Of a stretch of DNA of 64,000 nucleotides, positions 26,618 to 37,005 are shown in pieces (position 1 is the first letter of the stretch; every line of letters begins with the position of its first letter). The stretch is from assembly GCF_001190745.1 (NCBI RefSeq), contig NZ_CP012196.1:744001-808000 (forward strand), written 5' to 3'. The stretch comes from Campylobacter gracilis (GTDB lineage Bacteria; Campylobacterota; Campylobacteria; Campylobacterales; Campylobacteraceae). The notes under the pieces are model-generated. The model searched no databases. It was not told the origin of the DNA and worked only from the letters and a program-made list of their open reading frames with translations. A program made the position numbers and the translations under genes.

Positions 26618-27771
26618 TAGCTCACATCGATTTGGACAGCTTCTTCGTCTCGGTTGCGAGGCTTGCCGATCCCGTGCTTGTGGGCAAAAAGATCGCAGTC
26701 GTCGGAGGCGGCGACGAGGAGATTTTCGGCGGCAAGAGCGAGCTTGGCAGCGTGATTTTAAGTGCGAGCTACGAGGCCAGAGCGGACGGCGTGCACTCGG
26801 CTCAGCCCGTTAAAATCGCGCTCGGACTCTGCCCGCAGCTCATTTTGGTGCGCGCCAGACATGGCGAATACCGAAAAGCTTCACGCGAAATTTATGAGTT
26901 TTTACTAAGCTTTACGCCCGAGATCGAAAAATTTAGCATCGACGAGTTTTTTCTAAATTTACGCGGTACTCCCTACGATGCGGACGCGCTGGGCTTTGCC
27001 GCGTTTTTACAGAGCGAGATTATGCGCCGCTTTAGCCTTCCGTGCAGCGTCGGTCTTAGCGAAGCAAAACTCATCGCAAAGCTCGCCACGAGCCTTACCA
27101 AACCCTTCGGCGTGCGGCAAATTTTAAAATCGCAAATCGCGCGCGAGCTATCCTCCGTGCCGGTAGCGAAATTCCCAGGCATCGGCAAAGCGGCGCAAAA
27201 AACGCTCGGCAAATACGGCATCGTAAGCTTCGGCGACGCGCTAGGGCACAGAGAAATTTTTGAAAAGATGGGCGCAAACGGCAGGAAAATTTTCGCAGCC
27301 CTTAGCGGCGAGGATGAGGGCCGGGTCGTCTCAAAGCGCGAGCGCAAAAGTATCGGCTTTGGGCGCAGCTTCGCGCCGTGCGCCGATCGGGACGAGCTGC
27401 GGCGTAAAATTTTAATTTTGGCGCGCCATTTGGCAGGCGAAGTGCTCGCAAGGGGCCTAAAGCCCGCGACATATGATCTAAAGATCCGCTACAAATCGCG
27501 CGAGGAGTTTTCGCATCAGATCAGCCAGGATAGGGCGTTTAGTCTAAGCTTGCTGAGCGAGACCGCGCTTGAGCTGTTTAAGCTCTGCGACGTGAAAAAA
27601 GGCGCGCAGATAATCCACGTAGCGCTAAATCTTTCAAATTTTAGCGGCAAATCGGGCAGCTCGCTGCTCTTTTGCGAAATCGATAAAAAGCAGCAGAGCT
27701 TAGATCGATCTTTAAGTAGGATTTGGGAAAAATTCGGCATCGAAAAGCTAAAAAAGGCGAGCGAAATTTGA
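26614..27771 (+). CDS. dinB: Y-family DNA polymerase (DinB/Pol IV type)
   Basis: Starts with TTG in a TTGA overlap with the ribB stop. The 385 aa protein has HIDLDSFFVSV with the first catalytic aspartates (D6, D8), YEARADGV, and FSIDEFFLNL with the later acidic pair near residue 108, then helix-hairpin-helix sequence (VAKFPGIGKAAQKTLG) and a little-finger domain. It performs translesion synthesis. Campylobacter usually carries one such polymerase. The overlap suggests it is made from the ribB transcript. Confidence 0.92.
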   Translation: MIAHIDLDSFFVSVARLADPVLVGKKIAVVGGGDEEIFGGKSELGSVILSASYEARADGVHSAQPVKIALGLCPQLILVRARHGEYRKASREIYEFLLSFTPEIEKFSIDEFFLNLRGTPYDADALGFAAFLQSEIMRRFSLPCSVGLSEAKLIAKLATSLTKPFGVRQILKSQIARELSSVPVAKFPGIGKAAQKTLGKYGIVSFGDALGHREIFEKMGANGRKIFAALSGEDEGRVVSKRERKSIGFGRSFAPCADRDELRRKILILARHLAGEVLARGLKPATYDLKIRYKSREEFSHQISQDRAFSLSLLSETALELFKLCDVKKGAQIIHVALNLSNFSGKSGSSLLFCEIDKKQQSLDRSLSRIWEKFGIEKLKKASEI

Positions 27772-27790
27772 TTAAATTTAAAGGAAAAAG

Positions 27791-28330
27791 ATGAAACTAG
27801 GCGAGCTATACTCGGTGATCTGCATAATCTTTGCGACGAATTTTAAAGGCGTGATAGATGAGCAGAAGTTGCGCGGCTTGGGCAAAAACTGGATCATCGT
27901 AAATAAAAATATCGAGAACAAAAACGGCCACGAGCTTTGGCAAAAGGTTCAGGGCGAGGACTACGCGGCGCTAGGGCGCGATTTTGAGGCGCTAAAAGGG
28001 GCGTTTGAGATGGATTTTTTCAAGCTCATAAGCGAAAGCGAAGTGGAGCTGTTTTATGAAAAATGCCGTTTCAAAAAGCCTTTTGCGGAGCTTAAAAGCG
28101 CTCACGCGGCCAATATGCTAGCGCTGCTTGCCATGATCTTTAAGCAAAACACGGACGCGAAATCGCATAAAATTTTGACGCTATATCTGGCGCAATTTAT
28201 CATTCCTAGCTTTTCCGCGCTTGCTACGCACGTGCAGATAAACGCCAAAAGCAGCTACTACAAGGCGCTCGGGTGGTTTTTGGCGGATTTTTGCCGCGTG
28301 ATGAAAGAGACGCCGGGGCTTGGAATTTAA
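27791..28330 (+). CDS. All-helical protein, possible TorD/NarJ-type chaperone
   Basis: The 179 aa protein has no signal peptide or membrane helix and looks wholly alpha-helical. The segment YLAQFIIPSFSALATHV, followed by SYYKALGWFLADFCRV, resembles the FxxxHLxPWxxxF...FYxxL pattern of TorD/DmsD/NarJ chaperones that insert molybdenum cofactor enzymes, but the match is weak. The ATG has AAAGGAAAAAG ahead and lies 19 bases after dinB. No molybdoenzyme gene is in the window. Treat the family name as a hypothesis. Confidence 0.6.
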   Translation: MKLGELYSVICIIFATNFKGVIDEQKLRGLGKNWIIVNKNIENKNGHELWQKVQGEDYAALGRDFEALKGAFEMDFFKLISESEVELFYEKCRFKKPFAELKSAHAANMLALLAMIFKQNTDAKSHKILTLYLAQFIIPSFSALATHVQINAKSSYYKALGWFLADFCRVMKETPGLGI

Positions 28331-28994
28331 AATTTAGAATTTAGAACGCGCACTCGGTCTTTTTTTTGCGTGTTCGACACGGAGAGTGCTGCGTAGAGAT
28401 AGGTTTGGAGCTAATTCCCTGCACTGTAGTCGGTACAGCTCCTGCGGGCGCGATAAGCTAAGCAAGATGGGCGAATTATATCTGCATTATCTGCGTGGAT
28501 GCAAAGTAGCTGCCTTGCTGTTTTGTGCGTCGGTGCTTGATACATAGCGCGCGTCGTTTTAAATTCTGCGCGGCATTCGGTATTTTGCATATGTGCCGCC
28601 TGATGTTTGTTTTGCGCGCACTGCGAGTTTTGCTCGGCGTCCGGCGTTCTTGTTTTACACTGCCTGTATTAGGGCACTGCGCGCTTTGTCCGCGTTGCGC
28701 TGCTTTGCGCTTCGGCGTCTTGCGTGTCGCTTCGTATGTCGTCTGGTATCGCCGCTCGGTGCTTTACGTGTAGCGCTTTGCGCCCCATCTGGCGCCACCG
28801 CTTGAAATTTCATGCGAGGCGCCCTGCGCATCGTTTGACGCTATCGCTAAGCATCCGCGCATTACGTGTTTCGCGCGTTCGAAAACTGAGATTTAGTGCC
28901 TGCGTATGCGCCGCTTTGCGTCTTTTGTCGAACGTGCGCTACGCAGCGTCCTATGGGCGCTGCTAAATTTTAAAATTTAAAATAAAGGAAAAAT
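28331..28994 (+). other. 664-base region without a supported gene
   Basis: Its GC-rich open frames encode Cys/Arg/Leu-rich sequence without protein character. It contains many GCGC and TTTGCG words and a final AAATTTTAAAATTT just before the lgt ribosome site. It resembles the 24.0-25.1 kb region in texture. Confidence 0.5.
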
Positions 28995-29813
28995 TTGAAT
29001 TACTGGAACGAAATTTACGCCCACTTTGATCCCGTGGCATTCAGCGCGTTTGGCATAAACGTGCACTGGTACGGCATTATGTATGTTTTGGCGCTGCTTA
29101 CGGCACTATTTGTCGCCAAATATTTCGTGCGAAAAGATGGCCTTGGCTTTAGCGATAAGATGCTTGATCGCTACTTTATCTGGGTCGAGGTTGGCGTCAT
29201 TTTGGGCGCGCGGCTTGGATACATCGCGATTTATTCGGGCGAGGCGGCGTGGTATTTCAGCCATCCGTGGCAAATTTTTAACCCATTTCATAACGGCGAG
29301 TTCGTGGGCATTCGCGGTATGAGCTATCACGGCGCGGTCGTCGGATTCGTGATCGCGACGGTTTGGTTTTGCAAAAAATTTAAAACCGACATGTGGGTGC
29401 TGCTCGATCTCGTGGCACTTAGCGTGCCGCTTGGATATTTTTTCGGACGCGTGGGAAATTTTTTAAATCAGGAGCTTTTCGGGCGCGAGACGAGCGAGCC
29501 GTGGGGGATCTTGGTGGGCGGCACGTTGCGCCATCCAAGCCAGCTTTACGAAGCGGTTTTGGAAGGGCTGGTAATTTTCGTGATTTTATTTTTCTACCGC
29601 AAACGCAAGAAATTTAACGGCGAACTGATATGTTTATACGCGATGCTATATACGGCGTTTAGATTTTTCGTAGAATTTTTTAGGCAGCCGGACGACGGAC
29701 TCGGTTTTATATTTTTAAATTTATCGATGGGGCAAATTTTATCTTTAGTTATGTTTTTGATAGCAGTTTTCTTAAAGCAGTCTTTGAAGAAAAAACTAAT
29801 TTGCAGAAATTAA
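28995..29813 (+). CDS. lgt: Prolipoprotein diacylglyceryl transferase
   Basis: Lgt adds diacylglycerol to the lipobox cysteine of prolipoproteins in the inner membrane. The 272 aa protein has about seven membrane segments and the family signatures [22 protein letters not shown] and [14 protein letters not shown], plus HPSQLYEA. It starts with TTG at 28995, after AAAGGAAAAA. It is transcribed in the same direction as frdCAB, but that operon has its own promoters between them. Confidence 0.95.
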   Translation: MNYWNEIYAHFDPVAFSAFGINVHWYGIMYVLALLTALFVAKYFVRKDGLGFSDKMLDRYFIWVEVGVILGARLGYIAIYSGEAAWYFSHPWQIFNPFHNGEFVGIRGMSYHGAVVGFVIATVWFCKKFKTDMWVLLDLVALSVPLGYFFGRVGNFLNQELFGRETSEPWGILVGGTLRHPSQLYEAVLEGLVIFVILFFYRKRKKFNGELICLYAMLYTAFRFFVEFFRQPDDGLGFIFLNLSMGQILSLVMFLIAVFLKQSLKKKLICRN

Positions 29814-29836
29814 ATTAATCTAAAGTTAAAAAGTAA

Positions 29837-29842
29837 TATAAT
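29837..29842 (+). promoter_or_regulatory. Upstream -10 element before frdCAB
   Basis: TATAAT lies 71 bases before the frdC ATG in AT-rich sequence, just after lgt. Confidence 0.45.
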
Positions 29843-29880
29843 CTCTTTACAAAAATGTAAATTTTCGTTTAGCGGGGATT

Positions 29881-29886
29881 TATAAT
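29881..29886 (+). promoter_or_regulatory. Main -10 element of frdCAB
   Basis: TATAAT lies 27 bases before the ATG, followed by AAGGAG as the ribosome site. The closer of two candidate elements. Confidence 0.6.
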
Positions 29887-29907
29887 CATCTTTTTTAAGG
29901 AGAACCT

Positions 29908-30591
29908 ATGCTAGGTCGCATTGAAGGCTTTACGGGCAGATCCATAGACGGCAAAAAAAGCCGCATTATGGCTTTGCAAGACGTGGCGCAAAGCATCAGC
30001 GGGCTGATTTTGGCCTGTTTTATGCTGTGTCATATGATATTTACCGGCACGATTTTGATCGGTAAGGGCGCGTTTGAAGGCGTCGTACATTTCGCCGAAC
30101 CTGGCGGAATTTATTTCGTTACAAACATCGTCGCTTTTGTAATTTTCGTGATTTTCGTAGTTCACGCGTTTTTGGCGATGAGAAAATTTCCAGCTAACTA
30201 CGCCGCTTACAGAGCGTTTAAAGCGCACAAAATGCGAATGAAGCATTGCGACACGACGCTTTGGTGGTTTCAGTTTTGGACGGGATTTTTACTATTTTTC
30301 TTTGCGGCGGCGCATATTTTAACGATCGTATTTGGTCCGAAGATCACCGCAGATCTTGCTATCGCGCGATTCGGACAGCTTCATCTATTTTATTTCGTTT
30401 TATTGATTTTCGTAGTAACCCACGCTAGCATCGGAATTTATAGATTATATATGAAATGGATCAGCATAGACGGCACGAAGGCGGAAATTCAAAGGAAAAG
30501 AGCCCTCATCAAAAAGACGGTTTTCATCGTTTGGGGTGCATTTTTCTTGCTTTCGATAATCGCCGATTTCAAATGGTTAAGTTTAGAATAG
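29908..30591 (+). CDS. frdC: Fumarate reductase cytochrome b subunit
   Basis: The 227 aa protein is the di-haem membrane anchor of menaquinol:fumarate reductase, like that of Wolinella succinogenes. It has five membrane helices. Four histidines that would ligate the two haems are visible at about residues 42, 86, 136 and 172 (CHMIF, VVHAF, AAHIL, THASI). It passes electrons from menaquinol to FrdB. First gene of frdCAB, ten bases before frdA. The enzyme lets these bacteria respire fumarate, and in Campylobacter it can also act as succinate dehydrogenase. Confidence 0.96.
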   Translation: MLGRIEGFTGRSIDGKKSRIMALQDVAQSISGLILACFMLCHMIFTGTILIGKGAFEGVVHFAEPGGIYFVTNIVAFVIFVIFVVHAFLAMRKFPANYAAYRAFKAHKMRMKHCDTTLWWFQFWTGFLLFFFAAAHILTIVFGPKITADLAIARFGQLHLFYFVLLIFVVTHASIGIYRLYMKWISIDGTKAEIQRKRALIKKTVFIVWGAFFLLSIIADFKWLSLE

Positions 30592-30601
30592 GGAGCTTAG
30601 G

Positions 30602-32620
30602 ATGAATGTAATATATTGCGATTCTTTAGTTATTGGCGGCGGTTTGGCGGGCTTAAGAGCTGCGATCGCTACCGGCGAAAAAGGGCTTAGCACCATCGTT
30701 TTGAGTCTGATCCCCGTTAAGCGCTCGCACTCTGCGGCAGCCCAAGGCGGCATGCAGGCGTCTCTGGGAAATTCCAAAATGAGCGAGGGTGACAACGAGG
30801 ACGTGCACTTTGCCGATACCGTAAAAGGAAGCGACTGGGGCTGTGATCAAGACGTCGCTAGGATGTTTGCGCAAACGGCGCCTAAGGCGATCCGCGAGCT
30901 TGCTGGCTGGGGCGTTCCTTGGACCAGGATTACTAGAGGCGAGCGAAGCGCTATTATCAACGCTCAAAAAACCACAATTACCGAAAAAGACGAGGTTCAC
31001 GGGCTTATCCACAGCCGCGACTTCGGTGGCACGAAAAAATGGCGAACCTGCTATACCGCCGATGCTACGGGACATACTATGCTTTTTGCCGTTGCAAACG
31101 AAGCGCTAAAGCACAACGTCGATATCCACGACCGCAAGGAAGCGATCGCGCTAATTCATGCAAATAACCGCTGCTACGGCGCAATCGTGCGCGATTTGGT
31201 TACCGGCGAGCTGATTGCATACGTTTCAAAGGGCACGCTAATCGCTACCGGCGGCTATGGCAGAGTATATAAGCACACCACAAACGCCGTCGTCTGCGAG
31301 GGTATAGGTGCTGCTATCGCGCTTGAGACGGGCGTCGCGCAGCTTGGAAATATGGAAGCGGTGCAGTTTCACCCGACCCCTATCGTTCCGAGCGGAATTT
31401 TGCTTACCGAGGGTTGCCGCGGCGACGGCGGAATTTTACGCGATGTGGACGGCTATCGCTTTATGCCCGATTATGAGCCCGAGAAAAAGGAACTTGCTAG
31501 CCGTGATGTCGTAAGCCGCCGTATAATGGAGCATATAAGAAAAGGTAAGGGCGTCAAAAGCCCTTACGGCGAGCACGTTTGGCTTGACATATCGATCCTC
31601 GGACGCGAGCATATCGAGAAAAATTTACGCGACGTGCAAGAAATTTGCGAAATTTTCAACGGCATCGATCCTGCCGACACCGAGGTAATAACCGACGAGC
31701 AGGGCAGAAAGCGCGGTAAAGGCTGGGCTCCGATCCTTCCTATGCAGCATTACTCGATGGGTGGCATCAAAACAAAAGCTACGGGCGAGAGCCCAACGCT
31801 AGAGGGGCTTTTTAGCGCCGGCGAGGCTGCGTGCTGGGATATGCACGGCTTTAACCGCTTGGGCGGAAATTCCGTCGCCGAAACCGTCGTCGCAGGAATG
31901 ATCGTGGGCGAGTATTTTGCAGAGTATTGCCAAGGACACGACGTCGATATCAATACGCACGATATACAAAAATTCGTAGATAAAGAGCAAAACTACATGA
32001 AAAGCCTGCTTGAAAAAGAGGGTAAATTTAACGTATTTGAGATCAAAAACAAGATGAAAGACGTGATGTGGGAGCACTGCGCGATCTTCCGCACCGGCGA
32101 TGGGCTAGCCAAAGCCGTAAAAGAGCTCGAGGAGCTTTACAAGCAGTCCTTGGACGTCAAAGTAAGCAATAAAGAGCTTTTCGGAAACCCGGAGCTTGAG
32201 GAGGCTTATCGCGTACCGAAAATGCTAAAACTCGCGCTTTGTATTGCTAAGGGCGCGCTTGATCGCACAGAAAGCCGCGGCGCGCACTTCCGCGAGGATT
32301 ATCCGAAACGCGACGATCTAAACTGGCTAAAACGAACGCTTGCGAGCTGGAAGGAGGGCGATACTATGCCTACTCTAAGCTACGAGCCGCTTGATATTAT
32401 GAAGATGGAGATGCCGCCTGCGTTCCGCGGATACGGCGCCAAAGGCAATATCATCGAGCATCCGGACAGCGCCGTGCGCCAAAAAGAGGTTGATGAAATT
32501 CGCGAGAAAATGCAAGCCGAGGGCAAGGGCAGATATGAAATTCAAGAGGCATTGATGCATTATGAATTGCAGCCAAAATATAAAGCACCTAACGAAAGAG
32601 CAGGTATAGGATATGAGTAG
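30602..32620 (+). CDS. frdA: Fumarate reductase flavoprotein subunit
   Basis: The 672 aa catalytic subunit has the FAD-binding start [12 protein letters not shown], the flavinylated histidine at about residue 43 ([11 protein letters not shown]), GATGYGRV-like [12 protein letters not shown], and the active-site region [11 protein letters not shown]. Later motifs are [14 protein letters not shown] and [11 protein letters not shown]. Length matches the W. succinogenes and C. jejuni enzymes and there is no insert. GGAGCTTAGG precedes the ATG. Its end overlaps frdB by eight bases. Confidence 0.97.
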   Translation: MNVIYCDSLVIGGGLAGLRAAIATGEKGLSTIVLSLIPVKRSHSAAAQGGMQASLGNSKMSEGDNEDVHFADTVKGSDWGCDQDVARMFAQTAPKAIRELAGWGVPWTRITRGERSAIINAQKTTITEKDEVHGLIHSRDFGGTKKWRTCYTADATGHTMLFAVANEALKHNVDIHDRKEAIALIHANNRCYGAIVRDLVTGELIAYVSKGTLIATGGYGRVYKHTTNAVVCEGIGAAIALETGVAQLGNMEAVQFHPTPIVPSGILLTEGCRGDGGILRDVDGYRFMPDYEPEKKELASRDVVSRRIMEHIRKGKGVKSPYGEHVWLDISILGREHIEKNLRDVQEICEIFNGIDPADTEVITDEQGRKRGKGWAPILPMQHYSMGGIKTKATGESPTLEGLFSAGEAACWDMHGFNRLGGNSVAETVVAGMIVGEYFAEYCQGHDVDINTHDIQKFVDKEQNYMKSLLEKEGKFNVFEIKNKMKDVMWEHCAIFRTGDGLAKAVKELEELYKQSLDVKVSNKELFGNPELEEAYRVPKMLKLALCIAKGALDRTESRGAHFREDYPKRDDLNWLKRTLASWKEGDTMPTLSYEPLDIMKMEMPPAFRGYGAKGNIIEHPDSAVRQKEVDEIREKMQAEGKGRYEIQEALMHYELQPKYKAPNERAGIGYE

Positions 32621-33350
32621 AAAAATAACAATAAAGGCATTTAAGTATAATCCGCTAAGCAAAATTTCAAAGCCGCACTTCGCTACTTACGAGCTCGAAG
32701 AGACCGACGGAATGACGCTGTTTATCGCGCTTAACGTGATTCGTGAGAAATTTGATCCCGAGCTAAGCTTCGACTTCGTTTGCCGCGCGGGTATCTGCGG
32801 TAGCTGCGGTATGCTCGTAAACGGCAAGCCGCAGCTTGCGTGCCGCACGCTTACCAAGGACTATCCGGATGGCGTGATCGAGCTTATGCCTCTTCCGGTT
32901 TTCAAGCTGCTAAAAGACCTCAGCGTCGATACGGGCAACTGGATGAATGCGATGAGCAAACGCGTAGAGAGCTGGATCCACACCGATCACGAGACCGATA
33001 TCTCAAAGCTTGAGGAGAAGGTCGAACCGGAGGTCGCGCAGGAGGTTTTCGAGCTGGATCGCTGCATCGAGTGCGGTATCTGCGTAGCTGCATGCGGCGT
33101 AGCGATAATGCGAAAAGACTACATCGGCGCCGTCGGCATCAACCGCGTGGCACGCTTTCAGATCGATGCGCTGGATAAACGCAGCGACGAGGATTTTTAC
33201 GAGCTAATCGGCGATGATGACGGAGTATTCGGCTGTATGACGCTGTTAGGCTGCGAGGACAACTGCCCTAAGCACCTTCCGCTTCAAAGCAAAATCGCCT
33301 ATATCCGCCGCAAGCTTGCCGCTCAGGGCAAATGCGGCTGCGGCAAATAA
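32613..33350 (+). CDS. frdB: Fumarate reductase iron-sulfur subunit
   Basis: The 245 aa protein carries the three clusters in order: [2Fe-2S] from [11 protein letters not shown] with LACRT, then [4Fe-4S] [12 protein letters not shown], and [3Fe-4S] with [16 protein letters not shown]. It conducts electrons from FrdC haems to the flavin in FrdA. The start lies eight bases inside frdA. The gene is followed at once by a strong hairpin terminator, so frdCAB is a complete unit. Confidence 0.97.
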   Translation: MSRKITIKAFKYNPLSKISKPHFATYELEETDGMTLFIALNVIREKFDPELSFDFVCRAGICGSCGMLVNGKPQLACRTLTKDYPDGVIELMPLPVFKLLKDLSVDTGNWMNAMSKRVESWIHTDHETDISKLEEKVEPEVAQEVFELDRCIECGICVAACGVAIMRKDYIGAVGINRVARFQIDALDKRSDEDFYELIGDDDGVFGCMTLLGCEDNCPKHLPLQSKIAYIRRKLAAQGKCGCGK

Positions 33351-33380
33351 AATTTAAGCGGGTTTTTCCCGCTTAAATTT
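33350..33380 (+). terminator. Rho-independent terminator of frdCAB
   Basis: AAATTTAAGCGGG and CCCGCTTAAATTT form a perfect 13-base stem around a five-T loop, starting at the last base of the frdB stop codon. Confidence 0.85.
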
Positions 33381-33526
33381 ATCTTCCAATTTTATAAATT
33401 TTACCTCGATAGACGAATTCCAAAATGCTTGAGTCAGACAAGCGAAGTAGCTTTAAATTTAATACTATCCCAAGCGATAAAGAAGTAAAATACGAAATCG
33501 CTTAAGATCGCTAGCGAGGGATAAGG

Positions 33527-34378
33527 ATGAACGAAGCAAAGCCCAAAGAGTTAAAGAAAATTCTAAATGAACGGCGTCAAAATGTGGAGCAAGGCTCGCA
33601 AGAAAATTCTGACGCTCAAAATTTTGATGTTTCAAAATCCGATAACTCAAATTTAAACATAGAAGGAAATCTAAAATTTCAAAATTCAAATTCTGATGAT
33701 GCCGCTTCTAATAAAAATTCTAAAACTGGGGCTAGAGACTACGATAAGGATCCGATAGTTATAAAAAATTACAGCATTATGCACTTGCTATTTTATATCA
33801 TCATAGCAATCATTATTCCGTCTATTTTCATAAAAATTTTGTATAACAAAGGTTTGATAGATTTATATTATGGCGGTAGAACATATTTGCTATATAATCA
33901 AAATTCAACTTTTATTTTAAGTGTTTTATTTTTGTGCCTGTTTGCCTTGTATTGCTATTTTGCAAAAGAAAACGATATTATTATCAACAATTCGCACATA
34001 ACATATTTTAAAAACATATCAAGCGGGTTGGAAATTTTTAAAATAAACAATGATAGCTTTATTAAGAAAAACTATAAATTGAAAATAAATGTTTTATGTT
34101 TTATTTTGTGTTTGATTTCTCTATTGTCAGGTTTTGGCTATCAAGAAATTATTTTTGTCATTTCTATACTTGTCGTTAGATTTTTGCCAATATTCCTATT
34201 TTCGATACTTCAAAATAAAAAATTTGAATTTTATAATCCAGGATATTTATGCATTAAAACAAGAACTGGAAAACAGATAGTTCCTTTGGTTTCAAAAAAA
34301 GATACAAAAGAGGTAAGAGAATATTTTTTAAATAAACTCGATATCGATATTAGCGATAAAGTAAATTATTTTATGTAG
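33527..34378 (+). CDS. Membrane protein of unknown function with QNS-rich N-terminus
   Basis: The 283 aa protein starts after ATAAGGATG. Residues about 17-70 are low-complexity (QENSDAQNF, FQNSNSDD), then come membrane helices at about 83-103, 123-143 and 185-225. The C-terminus EVREYFLNKLDID resembles the end of the decayed frame downstream (EVREYFLQKNINID), so the two are likely duplicates. Codon use is much more AT-rich than frdCAB. I recognise no family; the hydrophilic tail resembles a PH-like or YcxB-type end, but weakly. Confidence 0.7.
   Translation: MNEAKPKELKKILNERRQNVEQGSQENSDAQNFDVSKSDNSNLNIEGNLKFQNSNSDDAASNKNSKTGARDYDKDPIVIKNYSIMHLLFYIIIAIIIPSIFIKILYNKGLIDLYYGGRTYLLYNQNSTFILSVLFLCLFALYCYFAKENDIIINNSHITYFKNISSGLEIFKINNDSFIKKNYKLKINVLCFILCLISLLSGFGYQEIIFVISILVVRFLPIFLFSILQNKKFEFYNPGYLCIKTRTGKQIVPLVSKKDTKEVREYFLNKLDIDISDKVNYFM
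33575..33735 (+). repeat. Low-complexity N-terminal segment of the unknown membrane protein gene
   Basis: About 50 codons with at least seven AAATTC/AAATTT words (for example GAAAATTCTGACGC and CAAAATTCAAATTC). It is the shortest of the insert-like blocks. Confidence 0.6.
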
Positions 34379-34405
34379 TCAAATCCCCCAATAAAAGAGA
34401 TATAA

Positions 34406-34810
34406 ATGAGTGGAAAAAGCATTGGTAAAGGTGCACCTATTACAGGTAGTCTTAAATTGTTATAAGAATATTTTTCTGATTTGCCAAAAATGTCAGAATT
34501 TTTTATCGTATTGACTCGTTGGGTTTTTCTGGGTGTTATTATTTTTTTATGTATGTGACAAATGTGTTGATAAAATTCGTTGTGTATTTTTGCATAAATA
34601 AAGGCATAAAAGGATTTAAAATTTTCCCATTTATAAAAGTAGATGAGCCGTGGCATGGCGGATATTTATATTATTCCGTTGTCGTATCGGCACACTACTA
34701 TTTGATTTATTTGTATAGCAGTGAAATTTACGACGAAGTTAGAGAGTATTTTTTGCAGAAAAATATAAATATAGACTATATTAAAAAGACTATACGGTTT
34801 TTATCTAGGA
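34406..34810 (+). pseudogene. Decayed membrane-protein gene, relative of the upstream gene
   Basis: An ATG at 34406 after AAAAGAGATATAA opens MSGKSIGKGAPITGSLKLL, then hits TAA at 34463. The same frame continues with EYFSDLPKMSEFF and a hydrophobic VFLGVIIFL stretch to a TGA near 34556. The +1 frame then continues with VLIKFVVYFCINKG and ends EVREYFLQKNINID. One nonsense and one frameshift would repair a membrane protein of about 135 residues. The C-terminal motif matches the intact upstream gene. The exact limits are uncertain. Confidence 0.55.
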
Positions 34811-35179
34811 GGATATGCGAAGGGGCGGTAAATTTAAAACTACAATTTCAATATTTTATGGTAGCCGTCACTAAATTTCGTAGCGATACCGAGTATAAAT
34901 ACGTCAAATTTAGCGCTAAATTTTATGCGTAGAAGAGCTTGTTGAAAATTCTAACCGCCTGCCGCCGGGATAAATTTCGTCAGTAAAATTTTTGCCCCTG
35001 TGGTATTTCTACGCGGAATTCTATCGGTAAAATTTTGCAGATAAAATTTTACGCCTTGCCCTCTTAAATCTCGCCCTGCGAATTCCGCCCGAGCGAAATT
35101 ACCTTGCAAAATTCCGCCCGTTTATATTCGGCTAAGCTCACACTCGGTAGTATTTGTCATTTTATTTGCGGAGGTCGTT
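34811..35179 (+). other. Intergenic region after the decayed gene
   Basis: No supported gene. It is a dense run of RAATTY words (TAAATTTCG, GGAATTCT, AAAATTTTGC, GCGAATTCCGC) from about 34870 to 35120, like the coding inserts but outside any gene. Confidence 0.55.
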
Positions 35180-36619
35180 TTGAAAGAGATAAAATCCAAG
35201 CTCATCATAGCGTGTTTGGTTGTTTCGGCAGGCGTATTTTTCTTGATCGTAGGCGGTGCATTTATGGACAGATCCGAAACTCAGCCCGCGCAAAATTCCA
35301 CGGCGAGCCGCATCGCAGCCTCCGGCAACTCCTCCAATCCGCCGCTAACGGACGAGGATCGCGCTGCAATAGCAAGGTACCGGTACGAAAGGCTGGGCGC
35401 CGAGTTAGATTTGGACGAGTGCGTAGTGCATGGCGATGAGCGAATGGAGTATTTCTGCAAGCTTTTGCGCTCCAAGGACACTGCTCGTATTTTGGCATTT
35501 ATGCGAGAGCAGCGCATCACTGCGGGCGATCCGCTGTATTTTGGCATAACGGCGATAATGTATTCTAGCTTTTACAACGATGCAAACACTACCGAGGAGC
35601 TGATCTATCACGGAGCGGATATCAACCGCACGGACGATTTTTCTCATTCGGCGCTGAGCTATGCTATCGAAAATAACTCTACCGCTGCCGCGGAAGTTCT
35701 ACTTAAGCATGGAGCTAGCTTTTCTAGCGTTAAATATGTTCGTCCGTGGCTTGCGACTCCGGGATGCTGCGATGCCTATTTGGTCGCCGATACTAGCGAT
35801 GCACAGGTAAGGACATATTACGGAACACCTAAAAGCGAGGGTACTAGCGCGGTATCTGATCCGCTCTATTACGCCGTAGCGGGTGGATTTTTGCAGATGA
35901 CGGAGCTTATGCTTAGCAGCGGCGTAAGACCTGAGATTACGGCTTGGACGGACGATCATTGTATTGCTTTTACGCTCAAACACCGCAAAGATGAGCGGCA
36001 GCCGAACTGCTCCATCTATCAGATGCTGCCGCAACGATATGACGTGAGTATGCTAAATTTGCTGCTTAAATACGATTTGGCAGGACTTCCGGACGATGAG
36101 CGTATTCAAAAAAAATACGATGACTGCTGTAAGGATTTGGATACGTTGAGGAAGTATAAGAAAATATACCTAGAGCATATGGATGATTATTGTTACGATG
36201 AGATTATTTTGGATTGGAGCTGGTTGGATAGCTTTAATTATGATATAGTTAGGTTTATTATGAGGGAGCGCTCAAAGGATTGGGAAAAGGGTGCAATCGG
36301 GTTTAACAGAGGTTCGCTGCCCGATCTTAATAGATGCGGCTCAGTAACGCCCAATACGGCGCTACTTGGTATCTACGATACGCTTATAAAGCGCTATTCC
36401 GCGCTCTGCGGCGATGAGCTTAATGGTGCGAGTGGCTTTGATCTGGATAAATTTTTTAGATATTTGCACTTAAAAGGCTTGGAATTTGATCTTAAAATAG
36501 AGTATGAGGGCAAGGTGATAAGAGTGGAGGAGTACGATAAAATTTTAAGGCGCGATGCGTCTAAGCAGCTAGAGCAAGCGGGATCCAAGACTGCAGATAC
36601 CGCGTCCGCCAATAAATAA
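35180..36619 (+). CDS. Membrane-anchored ankyrin-repeat protein (479 aa)
   Basis: An N-terminal helix (LIIACLVVSAGVFFLIVGGAF) likely anchors it in the inner membrane with the rest in the periplasm. Residues about 110-175 hold two or three ankyrin repeats (EELIYHGADINRTDDFSHSALSYA, AAEVLLKHGASF), and a further unit sits near 230. The C-terminal 200 residues are unrelated and contain several cysteines. GGAGGTCG precedes the start. Not next to katA in operon terms, but only 386 bases separate them. Partner unknown. Confidence 0.8.
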   Translation: MKEIKSKLIIACLVVSAGVFFLIVGGAFMDRSETQPAQNSTASRIAASGNSSNPPLTDEDRAAIARYRYERLGAELDLDECVVHGDERMEYFCKLLRSKDTARILAFMREQRITAGDPLYFGITAIMYSSFYNDANTTEELIYHGADINRTDDFSHSALSYAIENNSTAAAEVLLKHGASFSSVKYVRPWLATPGCCDAYLVADTSDAQVRTYYGTPKSEGTSAVSDPLYYAVAGGFLQMTELMLSSGVRPEITAWTDDHCIAFTLKHRKDERQPNCSIYQMLPQRYDVSMLNLLLKYDLAGLPDDERIQKKYDDCCKDLDTLRKYKKIYLEHMDDYCYDEIILDWSWLDSFNYDIVRFIMRERSKDWEKGAIGFNRGSLPDLNRCGSVTPNTALLGIYDTLIKRYSALCGDELNGASGFDLDKFFRYLHLKGLEFDLKIEYEGKVIRVEEYDKILRRDASKQLEQAGSKTADTASANK

Positions 36620-36935
36620 AATTTCGTAAAGCTTTTGGCTATGATCGCTACGTATTTGGCAAAATTTTATAAAATTTTAATTTAAATTTGTCGTTTCTCT
36701 TTAATATCTTGATCATCGCAATCTTAGCTTCAAGTTATCACCGCCTTGTATTTGTGTGGTTATAGCATCTATACTTATAAAAGATCGCGAAATATCATGG
36801 TTCTTGTATTAATATGAGATAAATTTATATATAGCAGATCTCATAATTTATGAAATTTATAATGTTAAATATGGGCTAGAAATATAAAATTTGAAAATAT
36901 TACAAATTCTAAGGCTAAACTTTTATCAATAATTT

Positions 36936-36949
36936 TTATTATTTAATAA
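36936..36949 (+). promoter_or_regulatory. Possible PerR box upstream of katA
   Basis: TTATTATTTAATAA has perfect six-base arms around TT, near the form of PerR sites (TTATAATnATTATAA) known at C. jejuni katA. It is centred about 28 bases before the -10 element, where a repressor would act. Confidence 0.45.
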
Positions 36950-36968
36950 ATATTTTAATTTATATATG

Positions 36969-36974
36969 TATAAT
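36969..36974 (+). promoter_or_regulatory. Promoter -10 element of katA
   Basis: TATAAT preceded by TG, 32 bases before the ATG. The ribosome site AGAAAGGA follows. Confidence 0.6.
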
Positions 36975-37005
36975 TACAAATAAATTTTATTAGAAAGGAA
37001 TAAAT

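Larger units (their letters stand above)
36620..37005 (+). other. AT-rich regulatory region upstream of katA
   Basis: Very AT-rich with no open frame. It contains a TTATTA/TAATAA palindrome and the katA promoter at its right end. Confidence 0.65.

Noticed and set aside
28525-28773. Frame of 82 codons rich in Cys, Arg and Leu
   Set aside because: No ribosome site, no family pattern, three overlapping frames equally open; a result of GC-rich non-coding sequence.
34519-34932. A separate 137 aa gene starting at a TTG
   Set aside because: There is no ribosome site at the TTG, and the frame is better explained as the second part of a frameshifted gene beginning at 34406.
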